Shown here: one piece after another, positions 1 to 11,335 of the stretch
Numbering within the stretch: the stretch's first letter is position 1
How the letters are laid out: every line of letters begins with the position of its first letter
NCBI GenBank assembly: GCA_016718345.1
Contig: JADKDN010000025.1
Span: 1 to 64,000 of the forward strand
DNA length: 64,000 bases
Direction: 5' to 3'
From: Flavobacterium sp.
GTDB lineage: Bacteria > Bacteroidota > Bacteroidia > Flavobacteriales > Flavobacteriaceae
Notes under the pieces: model-generated
Seen by the model: only the letters and a program-made list of their open reading frames with translations
Told to the model about the DNA's origin: nothing
The model's database searches: none
Translations under genes and position numbers: made by a program

Positions 1-103
1 TGTGCTATTTCTTTATCAATATTTGATGATAAAGTTTTGTATATCAGTATTTAATAGCTTACGATTCAATTATGAAATCTTATTTAAAACCATAATTTTT
101 GGA

Positions 104-3100
104 TTATCTTTTTAGAGAAAAGTGACTTTTAAATTCTCTCGTAACTCCATTTTCTTCATATAATACGTTGAACCAATAATCTGAAGAGGGGAGTTGACGA
201 CCATTATAAGTTCCATCCCAACCAAACCCTGAGGGTTTAATCTGCTTTAATAATTTTCCATACCTATCATAGATATATACGATAGAACTAGCTTGTCTTT
301 CAAGACCAATGATATTCCATGTTTCGTTATATCCATCTGAGTTAGGAGTGAAATATTTTGGATAGTTAATTAATGTAATTGATTTAGTTGTTGAACCACA
401 TCCATTTTTATCTCTTACGGTAAAAATATGTTCTCCAGGCGGGATGTTAGTGAAGTTTGGACTGTCTTGAAAAGGACCGAAATCTAACTGATATTCATAA
501 TCACCACCATTTCCTGTTGCAATAACAGTAACCATTTGATTATCCTCAAAAGCTTCGCTAGAGGTAAAGCTTATGTTTATTGGAGCACTAGAACCAATCA
601 CATCTACTGCAATTATTTTTGATGAACAATTGGAAATATTGTCTGTTGCTTTTACGCCATAGGTATCAGGAATTGTTACAGAAATTGAATTGCTAGTTTC
701 TGATGGCATTAATGTAGAGGCGTTATTATTGTACCATTCAAATGTATAGTTAGCAGTAGATAAATCGCTATTAATGATGAATGGGATATTTTTGTCAACA
801 CAAATAAATCCGCCTTTAGGATTTGGTTCGGGAATTTTACTCACAACGACATCCACGTTTCCTATATCGCTAAAGCAAGTGGGAGTTGCTTTGTTGTATA
901 TCCTAAAAAATATTTTTTGTGATTTTAATTTAAAAATAGGATTTGTACCAAGAGAGGCATCTGTTGAATTATCAAAATAATCAACATTATAATCTGATGG
1001 TGGCAATGGTAATCCAGAAAGTATGTCTTCTGTTAAGGTAGTGGACACTATGTTTGTTTCTCCATCATTAATTCCATCTTCATCACACAATATTCTGGGA
1101 TTTGGCGGGGTGAATAAAATAGGCTTGGCAACAGTAACAAAAAAACTACTTTCGTCAATACAAGGACCATTTCTGTTATTGAAAATATTATAGATGTAAA
1201 TTTTTTGACTAGTCAATATAATATCTCCTGTGTTGAGAATTTGCCCAGTTGCTCCGGGACCAGTGTAATAATTTCCGCTACTCAAGGAGGTAGTATGTAT
1301 TGTTCACAAACAACCTAAGGATTCAAAACATCTACTCTTGGAGTAAAATTGATAGTAAAATAATTCTCAACGGGACATGGTGGATCTGAATTAGTTGAGC
1401 GTATATCCATATAGTTTTAGTTGTTTTAATTACATCACCAGCTTTTAATAATTCTACGGTTCCACCTGGTCCTCCGTAGTAATTTCCTTGAGAGCCAGTA
1501 GACATAGGAGTCAAAACATAGTCTTCACCCCCACAAAGTTCTATGTCGGCTCTATTGTCAACTATAGGTACTTTGTTAATTTTTATAGTAAAGGGAATTT
1601 GATTTTTACAAGAACCTATACTTGTGTAAATAAATATTGTTTGTGTTTTTTTTACTTCATAGCCTACGTTTAATAAAGTCCCTGTTCCTCCAAAACCTGT
1701 GTAATAATTACCATTTACAATAGGTAGCAATTTGTAGCTACCACAATATGTAATAGTTTCATCATTTGGATTCGATAATGGTGGTAAAATGATTGTTATA
1801 ACAAATGGAAAGTCAATTTTAGGGCAATTAGTTGAGGGATCAGCAGGTACATAAATGTAAAGGGTTGTGCTTACATTTATTTCTGTACCAGCAAGAACTT
1901 CTGCACCAGTACCATCTGGTCCAGTAAAATATTTACCAACTTCCAAAGGGGGTAATATTTTTTTTATGCATTCAAATTTATTTTCTGGTTTTGGAAACTC
2001 ACCAATAAAAACTTTAAATGATTTTGAATCAAAACAATTTGGTGAAGTTCCGGTTTCCTCATATACATGTATAGTTTGTGTGGTAGTGATTACTGTTCCT
2101 GGAGCTATAACGTTACCAAGTCCATTTGGTTGATCATAATATTTTCCTACACTCAACGGCGGCAAAGTGTATGAAGCACAATCATAGACATTTTGAAGTG
2201 GTGGTATGACTGGAGCATCAATTATACTAACATTGAAACTTGAAAATGTAATACAAGTTGGGTCATCCTTGGATCTAAAGTAAGTATAAATAGTTTGAGG
2301 TGTTTTTATTACTGCCCCTGACGGAAGCTCAGTACCTTTTCCATCAGGTTCAGTGAAATATTTGCCATAAGATAAAGCAGGTAATGAGAATCCAATATTG
2401 CTACAATAAGTTCCGTCTTTAGGAGTTATTTTAGTTAAATCTACAAATGTTATTGTAAACTGATTTTGTGGAACAGGTTTACAAATAATATTTGGGTCGT
2501 ATATGTATAAAGTTTTTACATTGTTTAATGGGTCTATAGAATTTTCGTCAATTTGTTCACCAGCAAGATACTGTTTCCCTTTCCCAAGTGGAGCATCATA
2601 GTAATTTCCATAAGTTAAAGGCCTTAATGTAAATGGGTTACATACAAATTTTGGATTTATAGTATCTAATTTAGGTATAATATCTACAATTAAATTAAAA
2701 TTAGTAGTATTATAACAACTTGCATCATCTCTATTTTGTACCCTAGTATAAATAATTTGTCCGGTGGACAAAAAAGAATTTCCGTTTAAAATTCCAACTC
2801 CTACATCTGCTTCGTTTTGGGATTTATGATATGTAACAACATTAAAAACAGATGATTGGCCATTTAATATTTCTATCTTTGTTGAATTTAAATTAAAATT
2901 GGTCGTTGGTGTAGTGGAGCATTGTAAGATATCCTTTGGCTTATTTGCTACTGGTTTTGGGGTGGTAAGTAATTTAAACGTTTTAACAATTAAACATTTT
3001 GTATTCTGATTCTCAAGTCTTGTATATATTGTAACATCCTCAGGACTATTATAGATTAGAGGAAGTGAATTTATTGCATCCTCAGCATCAGGTAAAGATG

Positions 3101-4316
3101 AATGATAAGAAACTTCAAAAGGTGTTGCTGGACTTCCTGAGCCAGTTAATAAAACTGCTGTATTTGAATCTAAGTTATAGTCATAGCTAGCTTGACCAGA
3201 ATCGCATTTATAAATATTATTTGGAGCGCCACTATTAATTGCAGGATAGTTTTCAATTATTATTGTATCTGTAATTGGTTGACAAACATTAATAAAATTT
3301 GTGTATGTAACGGAATACGTCCCTGCTGTAATTCCACTCAAAGTAGGACCTGTTTGTCCTACTAAAATATTAGACCCTTTTCTCCATTCGAATGTATAAA
3401 CTGCAGGGTCTAAATTAGTATTTAAATCAGGACCTGTACTTCCAGCACAAATTGCAGTTTTGTTAGCAATGGTTAAGTCAGGACCTAATACATCCTGACT
3501 CAAATTAAAACTTTGTGACGATAAAAATATTGCTGAATCGAACTCATAATTAAGTCTATCTGCTATGACTAACTTCATATGGTATTTCACATTTGGAATA
3601 AGTACAGCTGAAGCAGTCATTTTGATTGTATTACCATTAAAATTAGTTGCTGCTTGAGAAGCAAGGGCACCTCCATAATAATTATCAAAATACTGACTAT
3701 TATTTGAAGTACAAAGTCCAAGGTAGGCAGAATCTCGAACAGTAAATACTGAAATTGGTGTATTTGTTGATGGTACAACCGCTAAATTTGTAGTAACTCC
3801 TGTCACTGTATTTGTCAATAGGTAGGCAAAAGCATCTGAGTAATTACATTGAGAATTCCCATATTCCTCTGAAGCAAACAAGAAATCAAAACTAAAGTTT
3901 GTAGAAATTGGTATAAAATCAAATTCTAATGTGGTAGCATTTGTTGAGCTAAACGAAATCCCAGCTGCAGCCATTGTATTCTCTAAATCACTATCTCCCG
4001 GCCAGCCAGCATTTCCTCCATTTTGAATTGTTGTGTTTGGCCCTGCTGCATCGCTAACATTTCCAGTACTTAAAATGACACCTTTTTGAATTGGAAAATT
4101 AGGATTTGTAGATTCAAAATAACCTATACCATTACTAGAACCAAAATTTGATCCAGTACTCCAACTTATATTTGTTGTTTGGAGACAAGGTGAGTTTATC
4201 AATATTTCAGAAACAAGCTGTGGAACAGTATAGGTGTTTGTATCTACAGTTATAGCTTGTGAAAAACCAGCCGTAGCACAAAATAACACTAATATATGAA
4301 ATATTCTTTTTATCAT
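104..4316 (-). CDS. Giant secreted protein, choice-of-anchor L domain and T9SS type B sorting tail (frame-broken)
   Basis: Probable cell-surface adhesin. The start at 4316 gives a signal peptide (MIKRIFHILVLFCATAGFSQ); a longer in-frame start exists at 4337. Residues about 25-280 resemble the choice-of-anchor L domain. A long series of modules of about 75 residues follows, each with a GKYFTGPDGTG-like turn and an IYTY/IYIY strand. The C-terminus (YFTPNSDGYNETWNI ... FKSHFSLKR) is the gliding-motility-associated type B T9SS signal. The frame breaks near 1415 (one base missing), meets TAG near 1317, and shifts again near 1285; both sides read on sensibly, so I join them into one gene of about 1,400 residues. 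No T9SS or PorP/SprF partner gene adjoins it. Family and export route are well supported; ligand unknown. Confidence 0.8.
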
Positions 4317-4690
4317 TTTATATGGGTTATCTTCCAAATAGTATAGTATTAAATGGAAAATTAAATGTTGTTATTAATTTAGAAATTTTGACCTAAAATA
4401 ATAACAACAAAAATACAGCTAATTAACCATAACTGCAATCACTAATTATAGTGATTTTATAAGATTATGTCAATTAACAGTTTAATGGACTATAAATATT
4501 TTAAAACTGTTTTAATATCAATTTACTCATACCAACGACATAGAAATATGTCATATTTTGGGTACAAAATTAGGTAAATTTTTAACTCAAATTGTGAAAA
4601 ATTTGATAAAAGCGATTAAAATCTATATTTTAACGTTTAAATGAATATGAATCCATAATTTTAATTAGAATTCAAAAATAATAGTAGAAA
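4317..4690. other. AT-rich intergenic region upstream of the giant secreted protein
   Basis: No gene seen. It lies between the start of the giant secreted protein and the restored end of the AI-2E permease gene. A small hairpin (TCACTA-ATTA-TAGTGA, 4439-4454) is the only structure noticed. It should contain the promoter of the giant protein, but no clear TAnnTTTG element was found. Confidence 0.4.
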
Positions 4691-5780
4691 TTAGATGTTT
4701 CTTGTAAATAATTGGATGATTTTATTTTCAGGCAAAAACTCTTTTCCAATTACTTTTATACTGTCAATAGAGGTATAGCCACAATCATTCCAAGTATTCC
4801 GAAAAGAAAACCACTTACTATAACAACTAGAAATATTTCTAACGGATGCGAACTAACACTTTTGGAAAAAATTAATGGTTGACTGATATTGTTATCGATA
4901 ATTTGAACTATGCAAAATCCTATCAAGACATAGATTGTTGTTGGTAAAATTTCAGTTTGAAAATCATTTCCTATTGAGTCAATCATCGTTAAAACAGTAG
5001 CTAAAAATGTTCCAATGATAGGTCCAACATAAGGTATAATATTTAAAATAGCACAAATAAATGCTATGATAAAAGCGTAATGAATCCCAAAATAAGTAAA
5101 ACTATAAAGTATAAAATAAAAACAACAAACAACTGTATAAGTAATCCTATAAAATACCTTGATAGGAAATAATTTATTTTTTGAATAGAATTCAAAATTT
5201 TATCTTTTTGGCTGTTAGTAATAAGCTTTTTGGCATTTTCTAAAAAAATATTTTGATCTTTCAAGAAAAAAAAGGTAATAAATAAAACAGAGGCTAATCC
5301 AATTCCAAAACTACTTAGAGTTTCTAAAAGAATATTTAAAAAATTTGGAATAAATCCAAAATCAATCCTTGATGAAAGATTAATTTCTTTTAATAAATTA
5401 GTAGAATTTATATTGTGATTTTCAAGAAAGAGAGCAATTTGATTGATGAGTTCTATACTGTTTTTTTCAATTTCATGAGTGTTGAGTAATGATAAACTTT
5501 GACTTTGTGAGGATACAAGAGGTATAAACATCATTATGAAGCCAGTTAAAACCAAAACAAAGAGGAGTAAAGTTAAAATAGAGGCTAGTGTATTATTTAG
5601 TTTTAATCTTTTTTTGAAAAAGGATAAAATAGGATTCCCAATTAGCGTTAGTATAAAGGCTGTTAGCAAGTAAATCAAAACTGTGCTAATTTGATACACA
5701 ACGTAAACTAATAATACAATAACAGACAATAGACCTATTGCTTTTAAGATACCCGCCGCTATAACTTTTGATGTAATCAT
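4691..5780 (-). CDS. AI-2E family transporter / PerM-like permease (frame-broken)
   Basis: Polytopic inner-membrane protein of the AI-2E exporter superfamily, whose members include AI-2 exporters, Na+/H+ antiporters and many of unknown substrate. Several hydrophobic helices precede a hydrophilic middle (about residues 75-150), then a second hydrophobic cluster carries the family hallmark IIPYVGPIIG. That hallmark is only read after restoring one base near 5090. A second single-base loss near 4750 hides the true end, IKVIGKEFLPENKIIQLF..., with stop at 4691. Restored length is about 364 residues, normal for the family. The two single-base losses look like sequence errors. Substrate cannot be inferred. 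Confidence 0.8.
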
Positions 5781-5805
5781 TGTTTTTTTTACAAAAATAT
5801 AAAAA

Positions 5806-5833
5806 AAAGACTCGCTACACTTAGCGAGTCTTT
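5806..5833 (-). terminator. Intrinsic terminator after the M43 metalloprotease gene
   Basis: Perfect 12-bp stem (AAAGACTCGCTA pairing with TAGCGAGTCTTT) around a 4-nt loop. On the minus strand it is followed by a run of T. It lies 25 bp beyond the stop of the metalloprotease gene. Confidence 0.85.
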
Positions 5834-5857
5834 ACTATAAATTTAATTTCTAAAGCT

Positions 5858-6811
5858 TTACAATCCAAAACCTGATCTTGAACCTCCTGAAACAAAGATA
5901 GCAGCCATTCTATTTTTTTGACCTAATGTGAACATATACATACCCCTATCATCGGTATAATCCATGTAATTCATTGTCATTTCGTTGTGTGCTGGTAAAC
6001 ATGCGCTCGGATAAGGATACACTGGTGCTCCATAATTAGCTGTTTTATGAACTGGTGTGTCAGCAACTTGATCATTTCCACACGAAGCATCGCCCCATAT
6101 ATGTCGTAAATTCATCCAGTGACCAACCTCATGAGTAGCGGTTCTACCTAAGTTATAAGGATAACTTGCTGCACTTGACAACCCAAAATATTTTGTATCA
6201 ATAACAACACCATCAGTAGACAATGACCCTCCTGGGAATTGAGCATATCCTAGTATTCCTCCGCCAATAGTACAAGCCCAAAGATTCAGTGTATTACTAG
6301 GAGACGTAGGATCTATTCCTCCTTGTTTTGATTTTTTCATAGTGTCTCTGGTGCCCCATGACGTTTTTGTTGTTGATTTTCTGATGATATTGACTAATTC
6401 AAATGAAATTCCGACATTTGCTTTCAGTCCATTGAACTCAGCTGGTATTCCTGAGGCATACTCTGAGTTCGTTCCATTAAAATCTTTATTTAGGACATCT
6501 ATTTGAGTCTGAATTTGAGCATCAGAAAGTTTTGTTTCAGAAGTTCGTTGAAGTACATTTACGATTACTGGAATCACAATTTTTCCGTTGACTAATCTTT
6601 TTTGTCTAATGGCAGTTTCTGTAAATGCTTCGATTTTATTCATACGAATAGCAAGGCTAGGATCTTCTCTCAGTTGTCTATCCAAAACATCTTGCGAAGC
6701 ACAACTTCTTCTTGCCAATGGTGTTGAGGAAGTACTTGTCACTTCTGTTTCTTCTTTTTGGCATGAAAAAACAAACAACAATCCAATAGCTGATAATACT
6801 AATTTTTTCAT
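5858..6811 (-). CDS. M43-family (pappalysin-like) zinc metalloprotease lipoprotein
   Basis: 317-residue secreted zinc protease. The N-terminus (MKKLVLSAIGLLFVFSC) is a lipoprotein signal with Cys17 as the likely lipidation site, so the protein is probably membrane anchored. The zinc site is HEVGHWMNLRH with His227, Glu228, His231 and His237 (the metzincin HExxHxxxxxH form), and the Met-turn region MTMNYMDY follows. This order and the length match MEROPS family M43B in Bacteroidota. It is monocistronic, with its own terminator at 5806-5833. No T9SS tail is present, unlike many M43 relatives that carry one. Substrate unknown. Confidence 0.9.
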   Translation of the reverse strand: MKKLVLSAIGLLFVFSCQKEETEVTSTSSTPLARRSCASQDVLDRQLREDPSLAIRMNKIEAFTETAIRQKRLVNGKIVIPVIVNVLQRTSETKLSDAQIQTQIDVLNKDFNGTNSEYASGIPAEFNGLKANVGISFELVNIIRKSTTKTSWGTRDTMKKSKQGGIDPTSPSNTLNLWACTIGGGILGYAQFPGGSLSTDGVVIDTKYFGLSSAASYPYNLGRTATHEVGHWMNLRHIWGDASCGNDQVADTPVHKTANYGAPVYPYPSACLPAHNEMTMNYMDYTDDRGMYMFTLGQKNRMAAIFVSGGSRSGFGL

Positions 6812-7132
6812 TTTACTTTTTTAGTTAGGTTAATGATGCAATTTTATAAAAAAAAATAAATATAATAAAGTAAAAGTACTATTTTTTATAAAAAAAGTTT
6901 AAAAAAAATAGAAAATATTTAAATAAATAATAATTAAAACTAGTAAATAAAATTTTTCCCAATCGAATAAGATTTGCATTATCGAACTTTTCAGAAGCTT
7001 CGTTTTATATTAAATTCTTAATTTCGACATAATTATTTTAGAAGTTTCACTTTTTTTAATACTTTTATTAAAGAATTCAACAACTGCAAAGTTGAGGCAT
7101 CATTTTATCTAACCACATTTAATTTAATTATT
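6812..7132. other. Very AT-rich divergent intergenic region
   Basis: Lies between the divergent metalloprotease gene and the small gene at 7133. It consists mostly of A/T runs; no ORF or stable hairpin was seen. It presumably holds both promoters. Confidence 0.4.
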
Positions 7133-7438
7133 ATGATAGTACAGTATCAAGGGGAACAAAAAGGAGTTCCTACCACATTCACTATAAGAATCATTGGAAA
7201 CAATTTATCGAAAAGCAGTTCGAACTATCAAGTTGATTTATTAGTAGGGGACAAGCAGTTGCCAACTTTTACAACTGCCATCCACCAGAGTTTGTCTAAT
7301 TGTTTAAAAGAAATTTATCTATTTAGAAAACACAATCATATTACGTTTAAGGCAACTTCAGAGAAAGTCGCACCAAAACTAGTTCCTTATGATTTGGTAT
7401 TGTACAATTACAACAAGCACGCCTTGTTCATGGCTTAA
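7133..7438 (+). CDS. Small protein of unknown function, 101 aa
   Basis: I do not recognise this family. The product is soluble, with no signal peptide or membrane segment, has mixed alpha/beta character, and ends LVLYNYNKHALFMA. The reading frame is clean, starts with ATG, and is followed 18 bp after the stop by a strong terminator, so it looks like a real monocistronic gene. Its neighbours give no functional hint. Confidence 0.65.
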   Translation: MIVQYQGEQKGVPTTFTIRIIGNNLSKSSSNYQVDLLVGDKQLPTFTTAIHQSLSNCLKEIYLFRKHNHITFKATSEKVAPKLVPYDLVLYNYNKHALFMA

Positions 7439-7456
7439 CCACCATTTTAAAAATTC

Positions 7457-7487
7457 AAAAGACTGCTGATAGGCAGTCTTTTTTTAT
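7457..7487 (+). terminator. Intrinsic terminator after the 101-aa gene
   Basis: Stem AAAAGACTGC / GCAGTCTTTT with a 6-nt loop, followed by a T run. It lies just downstream of the stop at 7438. Confidence 0.85.
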
Positions 7488-7605
7488 ATAATAATCTACT
7501 AAGATTGGAACACGGATGCCACAAATTTAAACGGAGAGCAACGAATTTTTGATTTGATAAACTGTTTGATTCGTGTTTCCTTTTTTGCAGTTGAAGCTTT
7601 TCTAA

Positions 7606-8169
7606 TTATACTTTCAAACAGCCACGAAAACCTCTAGCAGCGTAATAGGATTCAGCGCCATTGTGGTAAATAAAAACGTGATTGTAACGAAAATCTCCAA
7701 AAATAGCACCTCCTAATTTCCGAATCGTTTCCGGAGTTTGTAACCAACTTGAGGTTTTGGTATCAAAATTTCCGAGTTCTTGCAGTTCTCGGTATTGTTC
7801 TTCGGTTAGGAGTTCGATACCCATAGCGACTGCCATATCCATAACACAATCTTTTGGTTTATTTTCTTTTCTGGCATTTAGTGCTTGGCGATCGTAGCAA
7901 AGGCTTCTTCGTTCTTTGGGACTTTCTGCTGCACAATCATAGAAAATATAGTCTCCCGTTTTTGCATCATAACCAACACAATCTGGTTCGCCGCCTGTAA
8001 GTTCCATTTGGTAGAGTGACCACAGTTTTTCAGGTTGTTTTTCTAGTTTTGCTTGTATTTTAGACCACTCTAATGAGGCATGACGGTTTTTGTTTTTCTC
8101 AAATCGTGTTTGTAAAATGTTAAGTATTTCTTCACGGTGCTCTGGTGCTAATTTGTTTTTATTGACTAT
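7606..8169 (-). CDS. DUF4256 domain protein (start codon altered)
   Basis: Matches DUF4256: GGEPDCVGYD, YIFYDCAAESP, GNFDTKTSSWLQTP and a C-terminal HNGAESYYAARGFRG. An ATG at 8007 would give 133 residues, but conserved coding sequence (LEWSKIQAKLEKQPEKLWSL) continues upstream in the same frame, and the frame stays open to 8178. The codon at 8167-8169, where a start would give about 187 residues, is ATA. I infer a G-to-A change or sequencing error in the start codon; rare ATA initiation is the alternative. Biochemical function of the family is unknown. Monocistronic. Confidence 0.75.
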   Translation of the reverse strand: MVNKNKLAPEHREEILNILQTRFEKNKNRHASLEWSKIQAKLEKQPEKLWSLYQMELTGGEPDCVGYDAKTGDYIFYDCAAESPKERRSLCYDRQALNARKENKPKDCVMDMAVAMGIELLTEEQYRELQELGNFDTKTSSWLQTPETIRKLGGAIFGDFRYNHVFIYHNGAESYYAARGFRGCLKV

Positions 8170-8388
8170 GTGATTTATTTATAGTGTTGTGATACTAAGT
8201 ATTTGAAAAGGCAAATTAAGATCTATCACTTTTGAAACTTCAGATTTTTTGTAAAAAACTTCATTTTGAAATAATTTTTGCAAGAAATCAATGAAACTTT
8301 TTTAGAAAAATTAACTTTAAATGTTTAAAATTAATTTACAGTTCCTTTGTATGAATAGCTCTTTTCAAATATGAACTTCTTTTAAAGC

Positions 8389-8964
8389 CTAATTTTTGAG
8401 GTATTTAAAATAGTTTTGATTGTTTCCCTTTGCTACCACGCTGGTGTAGCCTGCATCGATAAACTTTTGTTTCAGTTTGAAGTAGACGTATTTGCCGTTT
8501 TTAAAATCCTTGTATTCGGGAAGTACATAGTCTAAGCCCACATGAAGCACCGTTTCGTTTTCGCGATGTGCCAGAAACATTCCCGCTACTGCTGTGTTTC
8601 TTAAAATAAAAAAGCTTACGGTATTTCGATCTGGACTGTATTGAAATCCGGGGAGTATTTTTTGAATTCGAGCATCATGGAATTTTAAAAACAATTTGAG
8701 ATATTCACTTTCAGAATTGATTTCGAGAATTTCAAAGGTTTCTTTTTTGGAATAAATATTTATCAAATAATATACATCTACCAACACAATTATTCCATTG
8801 AGAATGCCCACAGGATAGGCGTGTATCAAAAATCCGTAGGTGGAAAATGACAGAGCACCAACAAGATTAATCCATCTAAATTTGATGATGGAATTCATCA
8901 TCATGGAAACCATTATCAGTACGGAGGCAACATAGCCCATCCATTGTAAAAAGTCGATTTGCAT
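8389..8964 (-). CDS. YgjV-family inner-membrane protein
   Basis: 191 residues. The N-terminal part (about 1-90) has three or four hydrophobic helices (WMGYVASVLIMVSMMMNSI; NLVGALSFSTYGFLI; VGILNGIIVLVDVYYLINIY), resembling the YgjV family. The second half (about 95-191) is soluble and ends in an alpha/beta stretch (KQKFIDAGYTSVVAKGN) that looks like the end of an acetyltransferase-type fold, though I see no clear acetyl-CoA loop. Function unknown. It stands alone, with no gene in the same orientation within 70 bp. Confidence 0.65.
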   Translation of the reverse strand: MQIDFLQWMGYVASVLIMVSMMMNSIIKFRWINLVGALSFSTYGFLIHAYPVGILNGIIVLVDVYYLINIYSKKETFEILEINSESEYLKLFLKFHDARIQKILPGFQYSPDRNTVSFFILRNTAVAGMFLAHRENETVLHVGLDYVLPEYKDFKNGKYVYFKLKQKFIDAGYTSVVAKGNNQNYFKYLKN

Positions 8965-9035
8965 AAAAATTTTTTTAGAAACTGTATAAGATTAGTATAG
9001 AAAAAGGCACTATTTTTTTAGTAATTAAAGCAGTA

Positions 9036-9922
9036 TCAATCAAACAAATCTGAAGATAAATACCTGTCACCACGATCACAAATAATGGCTACAATAACCC
9101 CAGATTCAATTTTGTTCGCAATTTTGAGTGCCGCTGCAACCGAACCACCACTGCTCATTCCAGCAAAAACACCTTCCTCACGAGCTAGACGTTTGGTCAT
9201 TTCACGAGCTTCTTGTTCGCTAACTTCAATAATAGTATCCACTTTTGAAGCATCAAAATTTTAGGTAAATATTCTTGTGGCCATTTTCTAATACCTGGAA
9301 TTTGTGAGCCATCACTGGGCTGTGCTCCAACGATTTGAATGTTTGGATTTTTTTCTTTTAAATAGGTCGATGTGCCCATTATTGTTCCCGTGGTCCCCAT
9401 TGCTGAAACAAAATGAGTTACAGTTCCTTCTGTGTCGTTCCATATTTCGGGCCCGGTAGTTTTGTAGTGTGCTTTCCAGTTATCGTCATTTGCAAATTGA
9501 TTTAACATCAAATAACCTCCTTCAGCTACTTTTTTATCGGCATAATCTCTAGAGCCAATGATTCCTTCTTTTGCTGGAGTTAAAATCACTTTAGCTCCGT
9601 AGGCTTGCATGGTTTGTGTACCCTCTTTTGTAGCGTCTTCGGGAAGGACTAATTCAATTTCTATGTTGAACAATTTGGCAATCATAGCTAGAGCAATTCC
9701 TGTATTTCCGCTAGTAGCCTCGATGAGTTTATCTCCTTTTTTAATATCACCTCTCTCTATAGCCGATGCAATCATGTTATAGGCAGCACGATCTTTAACA
9801 CTTCCACCAGGATTATTTCCTTCTAATTTCAATAAAAGTTTTACATTTTTATTTTTAACCAAAGTAGTGCTTTCCATTAGAGGAGTGTTTCCTACCAAGT
9901 CTAATAATTTCTTAGGCTTCAT
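9036..9922 (-). CDS. cysM: Cysteine synthase B, O-acetylserine sulfhydrylase (frame-broken)
   Basis: PLP enzyme that makes L-cysteine from O-acetylserine and sulfide (or thiosulfate). The PLP lysine is Lys43 in GGSVKDRAAYN; the phosphate/substrate loop TSGNTG is at residues 70-75; the GMSSGGSVAAAL loop lies near the C-terminus. One T is missing in a short T run near 9257, which splits the frame; restoring it gives PQEYLPKIFDASKVDTIIEV and a product of about 295 residues, normal for CysM. It lies 4 bp downstream of cysE, so the acetyltransferase and sulfhydrylase are co-transcribed. The break is most likely a sequence error. Confidence 0.92.
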
Positions 9923-9926
9923 GCTC

Positions 9927-10715
9927 TTATAATTCTTTTATTTTTACTTCTGTAATGGTCGTATTGGTTACAACAGAGTTTGAAGGAATTGATTTCGTAA
10001 TCCAAGTATTTCCACCAATAATACTATTTTTTCCAATGGTTGTCTGTCCTCCTAATATAGTGGCATTAGCATAAATACACACATTTTTTTCCACTGTAGG
10101 ATGTCTTTTGGAATTTTTCATGTCTTTACTAACGCTCAAAGCTCCTAGAGTAACACCTTGGTATATTTTTACATTTTTTTCTATGACGGTAGTTTCGCCT
10201 ATAACAATTCCTGTAGCATGGTCAATAAAAAAAGGAGAAGCAATGGTTGCACCAGCATGAATATCGGTTCCAGTTATTCGATGTGCATATTCACTCATTA
10301 ATCTTGAAAACAACAGTAAATCAAGCAGGTAGAGCTCGTGACTTAATCTATAAATTGCGATAGCATAAAATCCTGGATAGGCTAAATAAATTTCTTCAAT
10401 GGCATTTGAAGCGGGGTCATTTTGTAAAATATAAGCTGCGTCTTGATTTAATTTTTCGAGAACTTTTGGCAATTTTTCAAGAAATTTTTCCCAAACGGTA
10501 TCACACAATATGTTTGTTTTGTTGCAAGCTATTGATGCTATTTCTTTGAACTGTTTTTCAATTTCATCTATGCTTTCATCTAATGGAGCATTGGAATCAA
10601 ACAAGGTGTAGAATAATTTTTCTGTAAAAGCTTCTGTTTTTGTTTTTATACCATAATTCAAACAAGAGTGCTTCTTTAATGAACTGATGCTATTGATAAT
10701 CTGATCTTTTGACAC
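9927..10715 (-). CDS. cysE: Serine O-acetyltransferase
   Basis: Makes O-acetylserine from serine and acetyl-CoA, the first step of cysteine synthesis. The 262-residue protein has a helical N-terminal domain and a left-handed beta-helix of hexapeptide repeats (ILGGQTTIGKNSIIGGNTWI). The active-site segment FIDHATGIVIGET is present. The tail ends ...TEVKIKEL and lacks the classical terminal Ile of enzymes that dock into CysK, so complex formation with the sulfhydrylase is uncertain. First gene of the cysE-cysM pair. Confidence 0.92.
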   Translation of the reverse strand: MSKDQIINSISSLKKHSCLNYGIKTKTEAFTEKLFYTLFDSNAPLDESIDEIEKQFKEIASIACNKTNILCDTVWEKFLEKLPKVLEKLNQDAAYILQNDPASNAIEEIYLAYPGFYAIAIYRLSHELYLLDLLLFSRLMSEYAHRITGTDIHAGATIASPFFIDHATGIVIGETTVIEKNVKIYQGVTLGALSVSKDMKNSKRHPTVEKNVCIYANATILGGQTTIGKNSIIGGNTWITKSIPSNSVVTNTTITEVKIKEL

Positions 10716-10862
10716 TAGTATAGAATTGATTGTTAATAGAAAGGTATAAAAGTAAGATGTTTTTTTAGAAATTGTCTACACTACACAAAAGAAATTGAAT
10801 CATTTAATTGAGACTAAATGATTTTCAAAAAAAAAATTGTTACTTGTGATTGGTTTAAGGAA

Positions 10863-11333
10863 CTAGTATTTTATATCAAAACTTCCTTCTGAGACAAGAT
10901 GACCTTAAATTATTAAGTTTAAAGTTTACCCGAAAAACTCCCTTTTAAAGTATTTTCAGAGTTTTCGGGTGATGTCAATACTAAATTTATCCTTTATCGA
11001 AATCTTCTTACAATGATAATCGTTCCAATTTATTGGGATTGTCCGAGGATCAAATCTCCCGACATAAAATGATAACACGATTAATTTCAGTTCCTATTTC
11101 TTTTTCGGCTAACTGAATTATGATCCTTTAGTTGATCCCACTAATTGTTAATGTTACGATTAATTTTTAGGGAGCTTTTCCATTTGTAGCTGAACTATCT
11201 TTATTTTCTACCGTCAGAAAATTTCCTTAACTTTTGCTTTGATGTTACCGTTTACGTCCTTGGATTTACTCGAATCGCATGAAAGAAAAGTCACAGATGC
11301 TAAAATTATAATGAAAGATAGTATTTTTTTCAT
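10863..11333 (-). pseudogene. Decayed lipoprotein gene, tandem relative of the gene at 11336
   Basis: The start is intact (ATG at 11333) and encodes a lipoprotein signal, MKKILSFIIILASVTFLSCD, and the end reads VSEGSFDIKY then stop at 10863. The end resembles the C-terminus of the neighbouring lipoprotein (VSGGSFDIVYQIK). Between them the frame is interrupted by a shift near 11220, in-frame stops and at least three more shifts. That many lesions in 470 bp is denser than in neighbouring genes, so true decay is likelier here than error alone. It begins 2 bp after its intact relative, suggesting tandem duplication. Confidence 0.6.
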
Positions 11334-11335
11334 TT

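Noticed and set aside
7500..7560. Intergenic repeat of the type CACGGAT...AAACGGA
   Set aside because: Resembles short dispersed repeats seen in some Bacteroidota, but only one degenerate copy is present in this window, so it cannot be supported.
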